Below, piece by piece: positions 12,711-23,095 of a stretch of DNA of 64,000 bases (position 1 is the first letter of the stretch; the number at the start of each line of letters is the position of its first letter). Below the pieces are notes generated by a model. That model was not told the origin of the DNA. It saw nothing but the letters and a program-made list of their open reading frames with translations, and did not search any database. Source of the stretch: Massospora cicadina (lineage: Eukaryota; Entomophthoromycota; Entomophthoromycetes; Entomophthorales; Entomophthoraceae). The stretch spans positions 1 to 64,000 of the forward strand of contig JAKSZP010004234.1 in the NCBI GenBank assembly GCA_022478985.1, in the 5' to 3' direction. The position numbers and the translations under genes were made by a program.

Positions 12711-12960
12711 CCTCTGCCGCTGCCTCCCCGAGTTTGATTCCGGTACAGGAACTTTGGGTAGGGGACGATTATGACTGTGTTGGCGTTGCGCACCAATGCC
12801 CCGAACCGAGATAGCGAATAGCAAAGGCGGTCCATGGAGTTCCTGGTCTATCATACGCTGCGCATGGAGGTTTTCCGGATTATCCTCCTTTCCCATTCAT
12901 TCGATTTCCCATTAATCGGTGCGGTATCGTCCCCAGGTCGGCCCACCTCGAATAAAATAT
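12711..12960 (+). repeat. S2: tRNA-derived SINE, 5'-truncated, with perfect 12-bp TSD
   Basis: Flanked by agattcagttct at 12699-12710 and 12961-12972, an exact 12-bp direct repeat. The insert starts inside the tRNA-like head, after the A box, and keeps the B-box-like AGTTTGATTCC. It ends CCCCAGGTCGGCCCACCTCG followed by AATAAAATAT. Of the three SINE copies it has the most CpG sites and looks the youngest. Truncation plus a TSD means it arrived by LINE-type retroposition. Confidence 0.85.
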
Positions 12961-12972
12961 AGATTCAGTTCT

Positions 12973-13734
12973 ATTTTTTTCTATACTAATCCACCTTCGC
13001 TAATGAAACAACAAAAATGCGTCAAAATTTTCATAAAAGTAAAACTTCTATAAATTGATTTATACACAATGTAAAAAGTATTACATAAGATTATTTTGAA
13101 ATCTCAGTATAGTTTTAACTAAATCCCACACTAAAGTAGCATTATTTTATCATAAACTAATTCGTAAACTTTTTTTAGCCAATTCGCCTGATTTAATAAC
13201 TGCATCGCTTTTAAAAAGCTATAGTTTATTTTGTTTTTAGTTCAATCATGTGTATAGATGTAAATACGACATCTTTATTCCAATATCAAAATTTTATGTA
13301 AGAGTTGCACTCATGCATAGGGCAATTTAAATAACGCCAACCTTAGGATAGTATACACTGCAAAAATCATGTTCAAGCCTAATAAGATACTAAAACCGTT
13401 TTTATCGGTTCGCTCTTAATGTCCTTGCTCTACAACTCAAAACTATACTTTTACATGTGTCGCTGGGGTTATAAAAATGAAGCGTCAACTACTATCAAAT
13501 GCATATATTTGAAAGTTGTTTTATAAAAAATTAAAAATATTAATAAATAAGATTACAAAAAACTTTGCGGCAGTTTAAGTTTTGTAGCATATTTGTGGTA
13601 ACGTATTAAAACCTAGTCACACAACTGACAATTTTTAAGGTACAAAGTAAATAAAATATAATATCTCAGTGAATCCTTTTTCGGGTGGAAACCAGCTATT
13701 TCTAAAAATAAAGATCGGGACTTTATAAACTCAC
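12973..13734. other. Intergenic, 3' side of the host gene
   Basis: AT-rich DNA downstream of the minus-strand metallophosphoesterase gene. No second gene recognised. Confidence 0.5.
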
Positions 13735-15108
13735 TCATATGATTGGAATGAAAGCCAATAGTAGAAAAAGAGCTACCCCTGGCAACAAAATTCCGATGTA
13801 TGTGAGGGGAAGCCACTTTAGCAAATTTCGGTTAGAGAACGAATAACAAAATAATATAGCTAAAGTAAGGAACCCTAAAAATCCATAAAGGAAATATATG
13901 TTAAGCTGCTTATGCAAAATACAAAGTTTAAGGGAAGGGAATGCTTTCTCAGAATCAAGGTTGAGAAAAGCATATCCAGGTTCATCAGTCCCCTGAAGCC
14001 AAGAGAATGAGGGAATACTGTATTCTGACACTTTACGGTCTGAGTCTGGCAAGTCATGTTCAACCCAACAAGTAGTGTGGTCATCCCCCGAAAGAATAAG
14101 TACCGGTTTGAGACTTCTAAGTAGAAAATTAGATTGTCCTTCAGATAATAAATTCTGATATTGGTATCCTCCAGAGTTAGGTATCCCTTTGGGTCTAGCT
14201 TTTGTTCCTTTAACGTATTTGCATCCAGCGTCTTCTTTTCGATATAGTGGGATATGTGAGAGTATAATTTTCTCACCAGGCATCTTTCCCGCTTCAATTA
14301 TAAAATTGCGGGCCTTTTTTGAATTCCCCGCCAGTGAGGGCGAATCTATTGCAACAAAAGTATGATTCCCTAATCTTTCAGTATAACTAGTTGGATCGAA
14401 TGCTCTTTCGTAGCGTTCAAGAGCATGTGATATCACCGTGTTACCAACGCCAACATCATGATTGCCTACAACATAACGCAGCGAAATTTTTCTCCGTCGA
14501 AGAACCGAATAACCTCTTAAACCGATTTAGCTCATCTTTCCATCTAAGTCGAGATCAAAAATAACACAAAAAGGAGATAAATACCTGTCATCTTCCCATT
14601 CTCTTCCGCCATCAAACAAGTCCCCCAAAAAGTATACTTTAGAAAAATCAGACCACCTTTTAATCGCATTATAATTCCTTTTCATAAAAAGATCTGAAAT
14701 GAGCCTCGTCAGATCAAATACAAACCCATCCTCCTGCTTGTACGAGTACTGATCTGTTAATTGAGGATCAGCTATCATTAGGAATGTAGCCCTAGGACCT
14801 CCTGCTGAGTTTTCTCGGCAATTAAAAGCACTGAAGTCGTAGAGTAAACTTTCAAACATAAATATTATAATCAGCCATAAAAATGTTAGGATGCGGGACA
14901 CTCTTCTTAACGTTAGCCGCGAAGTAACAGAATGTACATAATCTTGGGCGTCAACGTTTTCAGGCTGATCCATATCAACTATCGCTTGATAATGTGTCAT
15001 GGTCTTGTGTAAAAACGACCGCTGTTTCTTTCTATAACTCCGAGAATATTGCTGCTTCCTAATTAGACATACCATTATCAAAAAATGGCATGAAACATTG
15101 TGCGCCAA
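13735..15108 (-). CDS. Cdc1/Ted1-type metallophosphoesterase, two exons, one apparent frameshift
   Basis: Exon 1 is 15108-14585, an intron follows at 14584-14544, and exon 2 is 14543-13735, giving about 440 residues. A membrane segment (LTFLWLIIIFMFESLLY) lies near residue 75. The metal-binding motifs follow: FLMIADPQLTD, FLGDLFDGGREW, RYVVGNHDVG, ILSHIPLYR and LSGDDHTTCW. Two C-terminal membrane segments end the protein. Motif order and ends fit fungal Ted1/Cdc1 proteins, ER enzymes that remodel the GPI-anchor glycan. In exon 2 the frame changes at a run of five T (14487-14491, A on the coding strand): the upstream part WKDELNRFKRLFGS is family-typical, but GNHD is in the next frame. One base too many explains this. 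The start is uncertain; Met at 15000 is an alternative that shortens the cytosolic tail. The only convincing host gene in the window. Confidence 0.88.
14544..14584 (-). other. 41-bp intron of the Ted1-like gene
   Basis: On the minus strand it begins GTATTTATCTCC and ends CTCGACTTAG. Splicing joins AG to A as an Arg codon and continues into WKDELNRFKRLF, which matches the family. Reading through instead gives an early stop. Very short but within the fungal range. Confidence 0.8.
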
Positions 15109-15319
15109 TCAAATCCTTTAGTCATTTTACCCATTTATCCTAAATTTTTTATCACCAGAAATAATTTAAATCTTTGCAAATTTCCTGAAAGCATAGATTT
15201 TAGCTCGCCTTTAATTTACTAAACTAAGTTTATTAGTCATTAGATTATTATGTTTTACTTCTATCTAGAGCATTGCTCAAATTATCTTTCAGACTAGGTA
15301 GAGCTTTGAAATTTGGCAT
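15109..15319 (-). promoter_or_regulatory. Remaining 5' flank of the Ted1-like gene
   Basis: Only about 210 bp lie between the first possible ATG and the left target duplication of the F element (15305-15319). Any promoter further upstream has been moved some 31 kb away by the insertion nest. No clear TATA box was assigned. Confidence 0.4.
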
Positions 15320-15614
15320 AGGAGGTTTTTCTTTCCATTCAAGCTCACTTTTGAGCATTTTATTTTAGAAAAGTAAAATTAAGTTTACTACTCCAATTTG
15401 CTATGACACCACTCTACGGATATCCTCAGCCCCACCACCTGCTGCTCCCAAGTGGGGCAGCGGTGAAACTCAGAGTGTTTTTCATTTGAGAGGAAAACAC
15501 TTATAACCTGGCTCAGCCAATCTAACCAATTCTTTGGGTCAGTTTGTTCCCCTTAGAAACCTTGCATTGCACCTTGCGCAGGTCCACCCAACTCATATGA
15601 CCCCAGCACCCTCC
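15320..15614 (+). mobile_element. F element, left part (split by element C)
   Basis: Aligns with the first few hundred bases of F1 (25183 onward). Shared blocks are TTTGAGCA / TTCTGAGCA and TGGGGCAGC followed by A-A-C-T-C. It stops at the 5-bp duplication cctcc (15610-15614), where element C entered. The other half resumes at 44551. The probable TSD of F is tttgaaatttggcat at 15305-15319 against tttgaattttaggccat at 46153-46169, imperfect after decay. Confidence 0.7.
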
Positions 15615-16245
15615 TGTCAAGGTAAATCCTGACATTAGTGGAATTCCTGAGATTACAGATATCATCAGTCAGATCAATAGGATATGTGATGAAGTTAGAT
15701 CAAATAATTGTATATCAAATGAATGATTGTATTAAAATTTTTGATTAATTATTTAAATTACTTCAATTGCAATATATTGAGTCAATTAATCACACCAAAA
15801 TGAATTTATGATGAGACTGAGATAATTCCCACTGCCTTTCAAAATCACGTGTAAGTTGCAATCCCATAAGCTCCAGAGAAGAATAATACACTGTTTTAAA
15901 ATCAAATAAGCTTAGGTAATCCATGAAGTTGGATGGTATATAAAACCAAGGCATTCATTTGGTTATTATTTGTAGTCAATAAAAATATTCTTTATCATGC
16001 AAACACTATTAAGTTTATTTACTAAAGTATTATCAATACTGATCTACCACCCCAGCCTACAAGAAACTCCCTTTCAAATTTCCCCTTTTAAAACCATATC
16101 TTTAGGCAACTCCTATACCAGCTTACCCACCATTCCTTATACCTGGACACCTCCAATGCCCTTGTCATACTGGTTTAAACCCCTTGGTTATGCTAGCTCA
16201 TGGTTAGCTACCCCAACCAGGTCAGTAGTATACCAGTCCCTAACA
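15615..16245 (+). repeat. 5' LTR of element C
   Basis: Pairs with 43918-44550 along its full length. Contains a TATA box (TATATAAAA, 15937-15945) and a poly(A) signal (AATAAA, 15978-15983), so the U3-R border lies between them. Confidence 0.9.
15937..15983 (+). promoter_or_regulatory. LTR promoter and poly(A) signal of element C
   Basis: TATATAAAA at 15937 is followed 41 bp later by AATAAA at 15978. The same pair is conserved in the 3' LTR at 44241-44249 and 44282-44287. Confidence 0.65.
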
Positions 16246-16389
16246 ATTTGATTGACCAAATTTACAATAAATATCCCACTGCATTTTTATTGGGGGCTTT
16301 GATATCTCCCTTGTTTATGGGAAGTTACCAATTGCTGGTGCAGATGTTTTTCCCAATAAAGAAAGATAAAATAACTTAGAAAGAAATAG

Positions 16390-16879
16390 TAGGACCAATT
16401 CAAGTGCAGACAGTAAGTGTGGTCAACTATATACCTATAACTTTCCTACAGTTCCTTTACAAAATAAATTATCTTTAGCTGAAGTGAAAGAAGATCTTAC
16501 ATTGTTGGGGGCATATTTTAAAGCCTATCCTGAGACCTATTCAAATGATGCACAGAAAATTATGGAAGTGGTTTCACAAGTCACTGGTGATGCACTGAGT
16601 TAGTTTATAAGTAAACTAGAAGAGAATGATAATGTGTGCACTAACTATGAGGAATTTAAAAATCAATTGTTAGCAGCAGCAACCCACACTAATACCAGAT
16701 TTAAGGTAAGGATAGCCTTGATGAATTTTCAGCAAGAGGGAAAACTGTTGAGGTATACATACAGATGTTCCTGGATATCTTTCAGAAGACAGAGTTGGAT
16801 GAGGAAATGGGAGCACTTTACTTCATACAGGGGTCAGGAAGCTACTTAGCAGATTTAATCAGACATCACCCCACCATGC
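16390..16879 (+). pseudogene. gag relic of element C (truncated by element B)
   Basis: Reads KLSLAEVKEDLTLLGAYFKA, then a stop in the ALS-stop-FISKLEE stretch, then TNYEEFKNQLLAAATHTNT. After a frameshift it continues VYIQMFLDIFQKTELDEEMG. This is the helical capsid pattern of gypsy Gag (Y-x-x-F-x-x-Q-L-L). It is unlike the gag of B, in line with C being a separate lineage. The reading ends where B is inserted; no zinc knuckle is visible. Confidence 0.65.
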
Positions 16880-17620
16880 TGTTGTCAGACATTTGCCCTC
16901 ACAGCTAAAAATAAGAATGTAATAGGACAAATTCAATTGAAAAGAGGAAATGTCAGCCATTTGCAATTCTCTGATGCCATTAAGAGCGATTTTAATGATA
17001 ATGTCAAGGATATTGGCCAAAAGACCCTGGCTGATTTACGGTGAAACCCTATTAATTGGGGTAACACCATTTTGCAACCTGCATGGACAATAAATAAAAA
17101 ATTGAATGGTCAGATTACTCTGCCCACCCAATGGACTTTGGGGTGACCTTTGGAAGGTACTCCCCCATCAACTACCAAGTCCTACAATGCACCTATGCAG
17201 GGACCCCCTTTTTTAGGCTTGGTGGGGGTCCCACAAAGTGAAAGAAATTTATCAAATGGGGATTGGCTCAAGTTTATAAAATCGTTATCTCATGGATATA
17301 TTTTAGCCAATCAGAATTCCCCTTCCATCGTTCTGCTACCCTGAGTTGAGTACCTGATTTTTAATACATTATTCCCCTATATTACCTAATTCAGACTGGG
17401 CTAAGCTATTCTGAACATATCCTCAAATTCCCCTTAACCTCAAAATACTTTAGATACTGAAAAGTCAGATGTCAAGGGAGGTTTGTTTTTCAATTCTATT
17501 GCACTTATAATAAAATAATAAAAACCCAATTTTTGTTAGTGCATTATATTTAATTTTTATAACACTTTGTGGGATTCAGCAGTCAAGCACCAGCGGGCAC
17601 AAATCAGCTGGATTCCTACA
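16880..17620 (+). repeat. 5' LTR of element B
   Basis: Begins TGTTGTCAGACATTTGCC, ends GGATTCCTACA. Aligns with 22353-23095; most differences in the first 200 bp are transitions. Confidence 0.88.
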
Positions 17621-17622
17621 AA

Positions 17623-18731
17623 ATGGTGCTCACTACAGTGGAGATCTGTATAACCAGAATAATTGCTCTTGAGAAGCAACTTGTTAGTGCCCTATCCCAT
17701 TTTGAAGAGCTGGAGCAGCGCCCTTTGAAACACCCTCTAAAAAATAAATTCACCCCCAATAAAGGAAGCATTGCTACTTTTTTGTACATTTATGAAGTTG
17801 CCATGCATGGCACAACTGATAAGCAAAAAGTTCAACACATCCTTCCTTGCTTAAGCCGCCTAGCGCAAGGGAGGGTAGTGCCTTACCTAGACCATTCTCA
17901 CACTTGGGCAGAGGTAAAGGAGGCTCTATTGGCTGAATTCAGATCCAAGCAGAGTCTACTCAGGGACAAACAGGCCTTTATGCGCCTGAGCATGTATGAG
18001 AGTTAACCACTCCTTGCCTTTGCTGAACAATTTTACCTCACTGCGCAAAGGTTAACAACCTTTAACATGCTCATCCTTGATGATGCCATTGCCGCCCTGT
18101 TAACTGGGTTAGCTTCTCAGCCCTCTCTAGCAGGCATATTATCTCAATGAAATGCTATTTCAAAATTATCCGTGATCTAAAGGAGGCATTAGTAGATGTT
18201 GCCAATTTCTATTCATATGCAACCCCCAAAGAAGCTGAGGGGAAACCTTCAGCTCTCACCATTGAGGAGTTACTGCCTGTTGAGCATTTGGGAGTGAGTT
18301 CACCTGTGCCTATTCTCTCTAAAAAACCTACTCCTTCAGTGTGACTTAAAAAGGATATCACTCCTTATGAGTCAAAGCCCTGTAAGGAAGTAACAACCAT
18401 ATGCCCACACAAGCTCACTAAAGCTTCTGTGCCTACCCTTCCAGCCAAGCTGAATAATGCGGCCCCTAAGGCTACCCAGTATTCTGTGGCCATCTCCCCT
18501 ACCTCCATCGTGGCCTTGGCCGTTTTTGATAATACCCTTGGGAAGGAATCTGAGGGGGTTTATGATGACGTTGGTTACTACATATTAGGAGCTCCCGCAG
18601 AAATAGAAGTGCCTGATCATTTGAACGCTGGAGGAGTAGATGAGACCACCATACCTGAAGAAACGTACCTCAGCCAAATACTAGGATGTCCAAAAGTTAT
18701 TGGCACTGCCAGTATGGTGACCAATTTTTAG
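17623..18731 (+). pseudogene. gag relic of element B
   Basis: Starts M-V-L-T-T at the primer-binding site, followed by a short coiled coil (RIIALEKQLVSALSHFEELE). The capsid region follows (GSIATFLYIYEVAMHG, HTWAEVKEALLAEF, AFMRLSMY). At 18004 a TAA interrupts the frame where A reads GESP. Then comes FAEQFYLTAQRLTTFNML. Further open pieces at 18147-18344 and 18429-18731 form the C-terminal part leading to protease. No zinc knuckle was recognised. Gag would form the particle that packages the RNA. Confidence 0.75.
17624..17641 (+). promoter_or_regulatory. Primer-binding site of element B
   Basis: TGGTGCTCACTACAGTGG, three bases after the LTR. Its first 15 bases are identical to those in A and G. 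The gag ATG at 17623 overlaps it. Confidence 0.75.
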
Positions 18732-18894
18732 CTGGCTTGATTTGACCTCTTCAGCGTGTTCATCCCATAAGATCCATCATGAATAACTACCCTGAGACTG
18801 CTAAAAAACTCAGAACTACCTTACGGATCAAGGAGGTCTTAGCTTTGTTTCCTAACTTTGGAGAAACGTTCACTAAGGTAGAAGTGGTCATTTA

Positions 18895-21800
18895 AAAGGT
18901 CCTCATACTAGCCATCCTGGACACTGGCTCCCCAGTCAACGTGATCTCCACAAAGATTATTAAGAAGATAAAGCTAACGCCTGACTTGGATTACACGCAA
19001 GAATTTGGTACTTCTGGCCCAGATAATAACCATGCTATTGGGGCATACTCTTATCTTCCTATTGGAATTGGTAAGCTTATTTTATCAGCCCCTGTGTGGC
19101 TTTGGACAACAATGCATATGATATGCTCATTGGCACCCAACTTATGATTGAATATGAGGGAATAATCAACCTGAAGCAAGGTTTTCTTTCGTTGCTCAAC
19201 TATGAAGTCCCTTTAATCTTATCCAATAAAGAGCCTAGCAAGCACGAATACTCTTGCCTGATCAAATACCCTTTTTCAGCTATAACCTTACTTTATTCCA
19301 CTTCTGGGTGCAACAAAAAGAAATTTCCCAATTCAGCAGATGCTGGGGATGGTATCCTTTTATATGCAACTGATGAAGTTATGATTAAGCCTGGTGAACA
19401 AAGAGTGGTTAACACTAAAATCACCCTCCAAATCCTACACCATTGTGTGATGCACCTTGTAAGTATTGAGGGGGTTAGCTCTTTAGAAGCCTCATTTATT
19501 GCTTGGGATACTAGACTCAGCATATCAGAGGCCAATCAACGTTCTACTGGGAAACCTCACTGGAAAGAAAATGATCATATGGAAACACCAGGAGATTGTC
19601 AGAGGCTTCCTACTCTTAGTAGAGGACATCAAACATATCCACTCCGTTGGCTATATGGCGGATTTGGACTTACCCATGGACAACATGGTGTGTACCTTGC
19701 CCAATGTTCATATTTCAGATAAGCTGACCTCTGAGGAGTTGGAAAAAGTTCATACCTTGTTAGACGAATATAGTGACATATTCTCCAAATTGGATACTGA
19801 CTATGGCCGCATGAAGGGCTGGTGCCACTCCATTGATGTGGGTGATGTCCAGCTTATTAGGTCCAAACCTTATCGCAAGTCAAAAGTGGAGAAACAACAA
19901 ATGAGGACAGAGCTCCAGCAGTTATTAGACATGGGGTTACTCATTCCTTCAAAAAGCCCTTGGTCTTCACCCCACTTATTAATTAAAAAGAAAAATGGAG
20001 GTCATCAGATAGTCATAGATTACTGTAGGTTGAATAGCCTCACTAAGAAGGATAGCTATCCTACCTCTCACATTGATGACGCCCTGGCCCAACTCTCAGG
20101 ATCTAACTTCTTCTCCGCCATGGACTTGGCCAATGGCTATTGGCAAATGGACCTTTATCCTTAAGATCAAGAGAAATGCGCTCTTATTTTTAGTGAAGGT
20201 CTTTTCCAACCCACACAATTACCCCAGGGGTTGTGCAACGCACCTGCCTCTTTCCAGCGTATGATGGATTACATATTGCAGGACCTCAAGTTAACCTGTG
20301 TCATTGTCTATCTTAATGACATCACGGAGTTCTCAAAGATCTTTAACATTTATCTTGATCATTTGAAGGAGGTGTTTCAAAGGTACATATTTCTAAAATT
20401 AAGTTGAAACCATCAAAGTGTTATCTTCTTTCAAAGGAAATTGGATTTCCTTGGCCATTCCATTTCCCAAGAAGGAATTCAATCCATGCAGGACAAGGTC
20501 AAAGCAATCTCAAAAATGCCGCCCCCTAAAAATCTACAGGATATTCAGGTATTTTTATGGATGATGGGGTATTAACATAAGTTCATCCCTAAGTTCGCCA
20601 AACTCAGTGAGCCCCTTGTCCGGCTATTAACCAAGAATACCCCTTTCTATTGGTGTGCTGAACAAAAGGCCGCTTTTGAAACGATTAAGCAACTGCTACA
20701 ACAACGTCCTATCTTGCGGCATCCAGATTATAATAAACGTTTATCTTGTTTACTGATGCCTCAGACTACGCTGTTGGGGCCATCTTAGTCCAATTGGATG
20801 AAAATGGTGTTGATCATCCGGAATCTTACTTCAGTAAAATGCTTTCAAAAGCGGAATTCAACTACAGCGTAACAGAAAAGGAGTGCCTTGCCGTTTGTTA
20901 GCTGTGAAACACTACCGCCCATTCCTATATGGGACCACCTTCACTGCGGTTACTGACCACGCTTTATTGAAATTGTTACAGAATATGAAGGATCCTACTG
21001 GCCAGTTAGCTCGCTGGGCTCTAAAGCTCCAGCATTATGACATGAAGATTGAACACCGTGCTGGGACCCATTATATGCATTTTGATGGGTTGACTTGGTT
21101 GCCTGTCCTTTACTTGGATAATAGTGAGGCGGAACAGTTACATGACCTCTTAATGACCCCAATGAATGGAAGGATGAAAATGAGCCTGTTCAGAATATGT
21201 TAGCCCAGCACTCTTGTAACACCAAAGTTGAAAATGGGAAGTTGTATAAGCAGGTGGGGACAAAATGGCTGCCTTACCTTCAGCCCTCAGAATGTGTACC
21301 TGTTATCCTAGAAGCTCACTCCGCTTTAGGTCATGGAGGGACCAAGAAAACTCATGTGTGGATTAAGGATCGGGTTTATTGGGATGGTATGATGGAATCT
21401 ATTGTTGACGTCTTGGAAGCCTGCCTTACATGTAAGAAGCAATACGGTTTCAAGACTAGATACCAGTATCAACCAACTACCCCTCAGCAACCGTTCCACA
21501 TCATTAGTTTGGATGTAGTAGGTCCCCTTACGCAGTCTACTAGTGGAATATGATTTATCCTAGTAACCATTGAGCACTTCACTTAGTGGGTTGAAACTGT
21601 AACTCTTCCTGCACGATTAACCAAGGCCACTGCCACCTTTTTACATCAGCACATCTTCACACATCACGGCTGCCCCCAAGTAATACTCTGCGATAATGGT
21701 AAAAACTTTACCTCCAGAGTAGTCAAAATCCTGGCCACATCTATGGGAGCCAAACAACTTTTCTCAGCTCCGTATAACCCCTCCATCAATGGAACATGGA

Positions 21801-22345
21801 AAGAGAAAATGAAACTTTGGTTTCAATTCTTCAAAAAATGGCCTCCTCTGATCCTCTTCACTGGGATCAATATCTACCCAGTGCTCTTATGGCATAATGG
21901 ATTAGCTATCACCGGATTTTAAAAATGTCTCCATTCCATGTCTTGTATGGGAGGGAACCAGGCATGCCTGCCCTCTTAGCTAAAGATGTATTATCTTCTA
22001 GAGTTGAGAAACCGGAGAAAGTCATGAGAATATTGGCTCAGCGCATAATTCAACTCCAATCTAAAGCTATAACCAATTTAGCAAAAACAGTGACAAAATA
22101 AGGGCATGCTGTCAATGAGTTCTGCACCCCCTACCTACATTTCAAGTGTCCGACATGGTGTTGTACTACCATAACTGCATCACTCCTAGAATTAGTAAGC
22201 TTGGATCAATTTGGGGAGGGTCCCTTCACCATCAACTACAAGAGAGGAAACGAGTACTATATCAAATCACTAGCTACTGGTAGCACCATTAATCAAATAC
22301 ATGGCCGTTTCCTACGTCCATATTTTCTCCCCAACATCCCTGAGG
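18895..22345 (+). pseudogene. pol relic of element B: protease, RT, RNase H, integrase
   Basis: Protease: AILDTGSPVNVIST (active site D-T-G, near 18920) and DMLIGTQL. RT: open from about 19730, with MRTELQQLLDMGLLIPSKSP, IDYCRLN, FFSAMDLANGYWQ, LPQGLCNAPASFQ and VYLNDI, where the catalytic Y-L-D-D has become Y-L-N-D. RNase H: 20740-21130 (TDHALLKLL, HYDMKIEHRAGTHYMH). Integrase: HSALGHGG and CLTCKKQ zinc finger, SLDVVGPL, LCDNGKNF, then GEGPFTINYK near 22215. Several stops and shifts (20161, 20407, 20576, 21552, 22098) show it cannot work now. The open pieces are still long, so it is one of the better preserved pols here. Confidence 0.85.
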
Positions 22346-22352
22346 GAGGTGA

Positions 22353-23095
22353 TGTTGGACATTTGCCATTGCAGTTGAAAAATAAGAATGTTTTAGGTCA
22401 AATTCAGCTGAAAAGGGGAAATGTCAGCCATTTGCAATTCTCCAATGCCATTAAGAGCAATTTTAATGATAATGTCGAGGATATCAGCCAAAAGGACCTG
22501 GCTGCTTCACGGTGGAACCCCTTTATTTTGGGGTAACACCATTTTGCAACCTGTATGGGCGATAAATGAAAAATCAAATGGTCAGATTACTCTGACCACC
22601 CAACGGACTTTGGGGCGACTTTCATAAAGTACTCCTCCATCAACTACCAAGTACTTCAATGCAGCTATGCAGGGACCCCCTTTTTTAGGCTTGGTGTGGG
22701 TCCCCCAAGATGAAGGAAATTTCTCAATTGGGGATTGGCTATAGTTCATAAAATTGTTACCTCATGGGTACATTTTGGCCAATCAGAATTCCCCTTTCAT
22801 CATTCTTCTACCCTGAAGTGAGTACCCGAGTTTTAATACATTATTCCTCCATATTACCTAATTTGGACTAGGATAAGCTATTATGAACATATCCTCAAAT
22901 TCCCCTCAACCCTTGAAATACTTTAAATACTGAATAGTCTGATGTCAAGGGGGGTTGTTTTTAATTCTATTGCACTTATAATAAAATTTATAAAAATTTA
23001 ATTTTTATTAGCGCTTCATACTTAATTTTTATAACACTTTGTGGGATCCAGCAGGCATGAAGCACCAGCGAGCAAAAATTGGCTGGATTTCTACA
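22353..23095 (+). repeat. 3' LTR of element B
   Basis: Begins TGTTGGACATTTGCC directly after the purine tract; ends GGATTTCTACA. Pairs with 16880-17620. Confidence 0.88.

Larger units (their letters stand above)
16880..23095 (+). mobile_element. Element B: Ty3/gypsy retrotransposon inserted in C
   Basis: LTRs at 16880-17620 and 22353-23095 (741 and 743 bp), TG...CA ends, primer-binding site directly after the 5' LTR and a purine tract (gagggaggtga) before the 3' LTR. Order: gag, protease, RT, RNase H, integrase with a G-P-F module, no chromodomain. It separates C's gag from C's protease. No clean 5-bp TSD is visible (catgc left, gctgc right). Element A is a second copy. Confidence 0.9.

Noticed and set aside
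14516..14584. Alternative 69-bp intron in the Ted1-like gene that would avoid the frameshift
   Set aside because: It would splice out WKDELNRFKRLFGS, which fits the protein family at this position, so the 41-bp intron plus a one-base shift is the better reading.
22201..22536. 111-codon frame reaching into the 3' LTR of B as a separate gene
   Set aside because: The first half is the integrase G-P-F end and the rest is LTR read-through.
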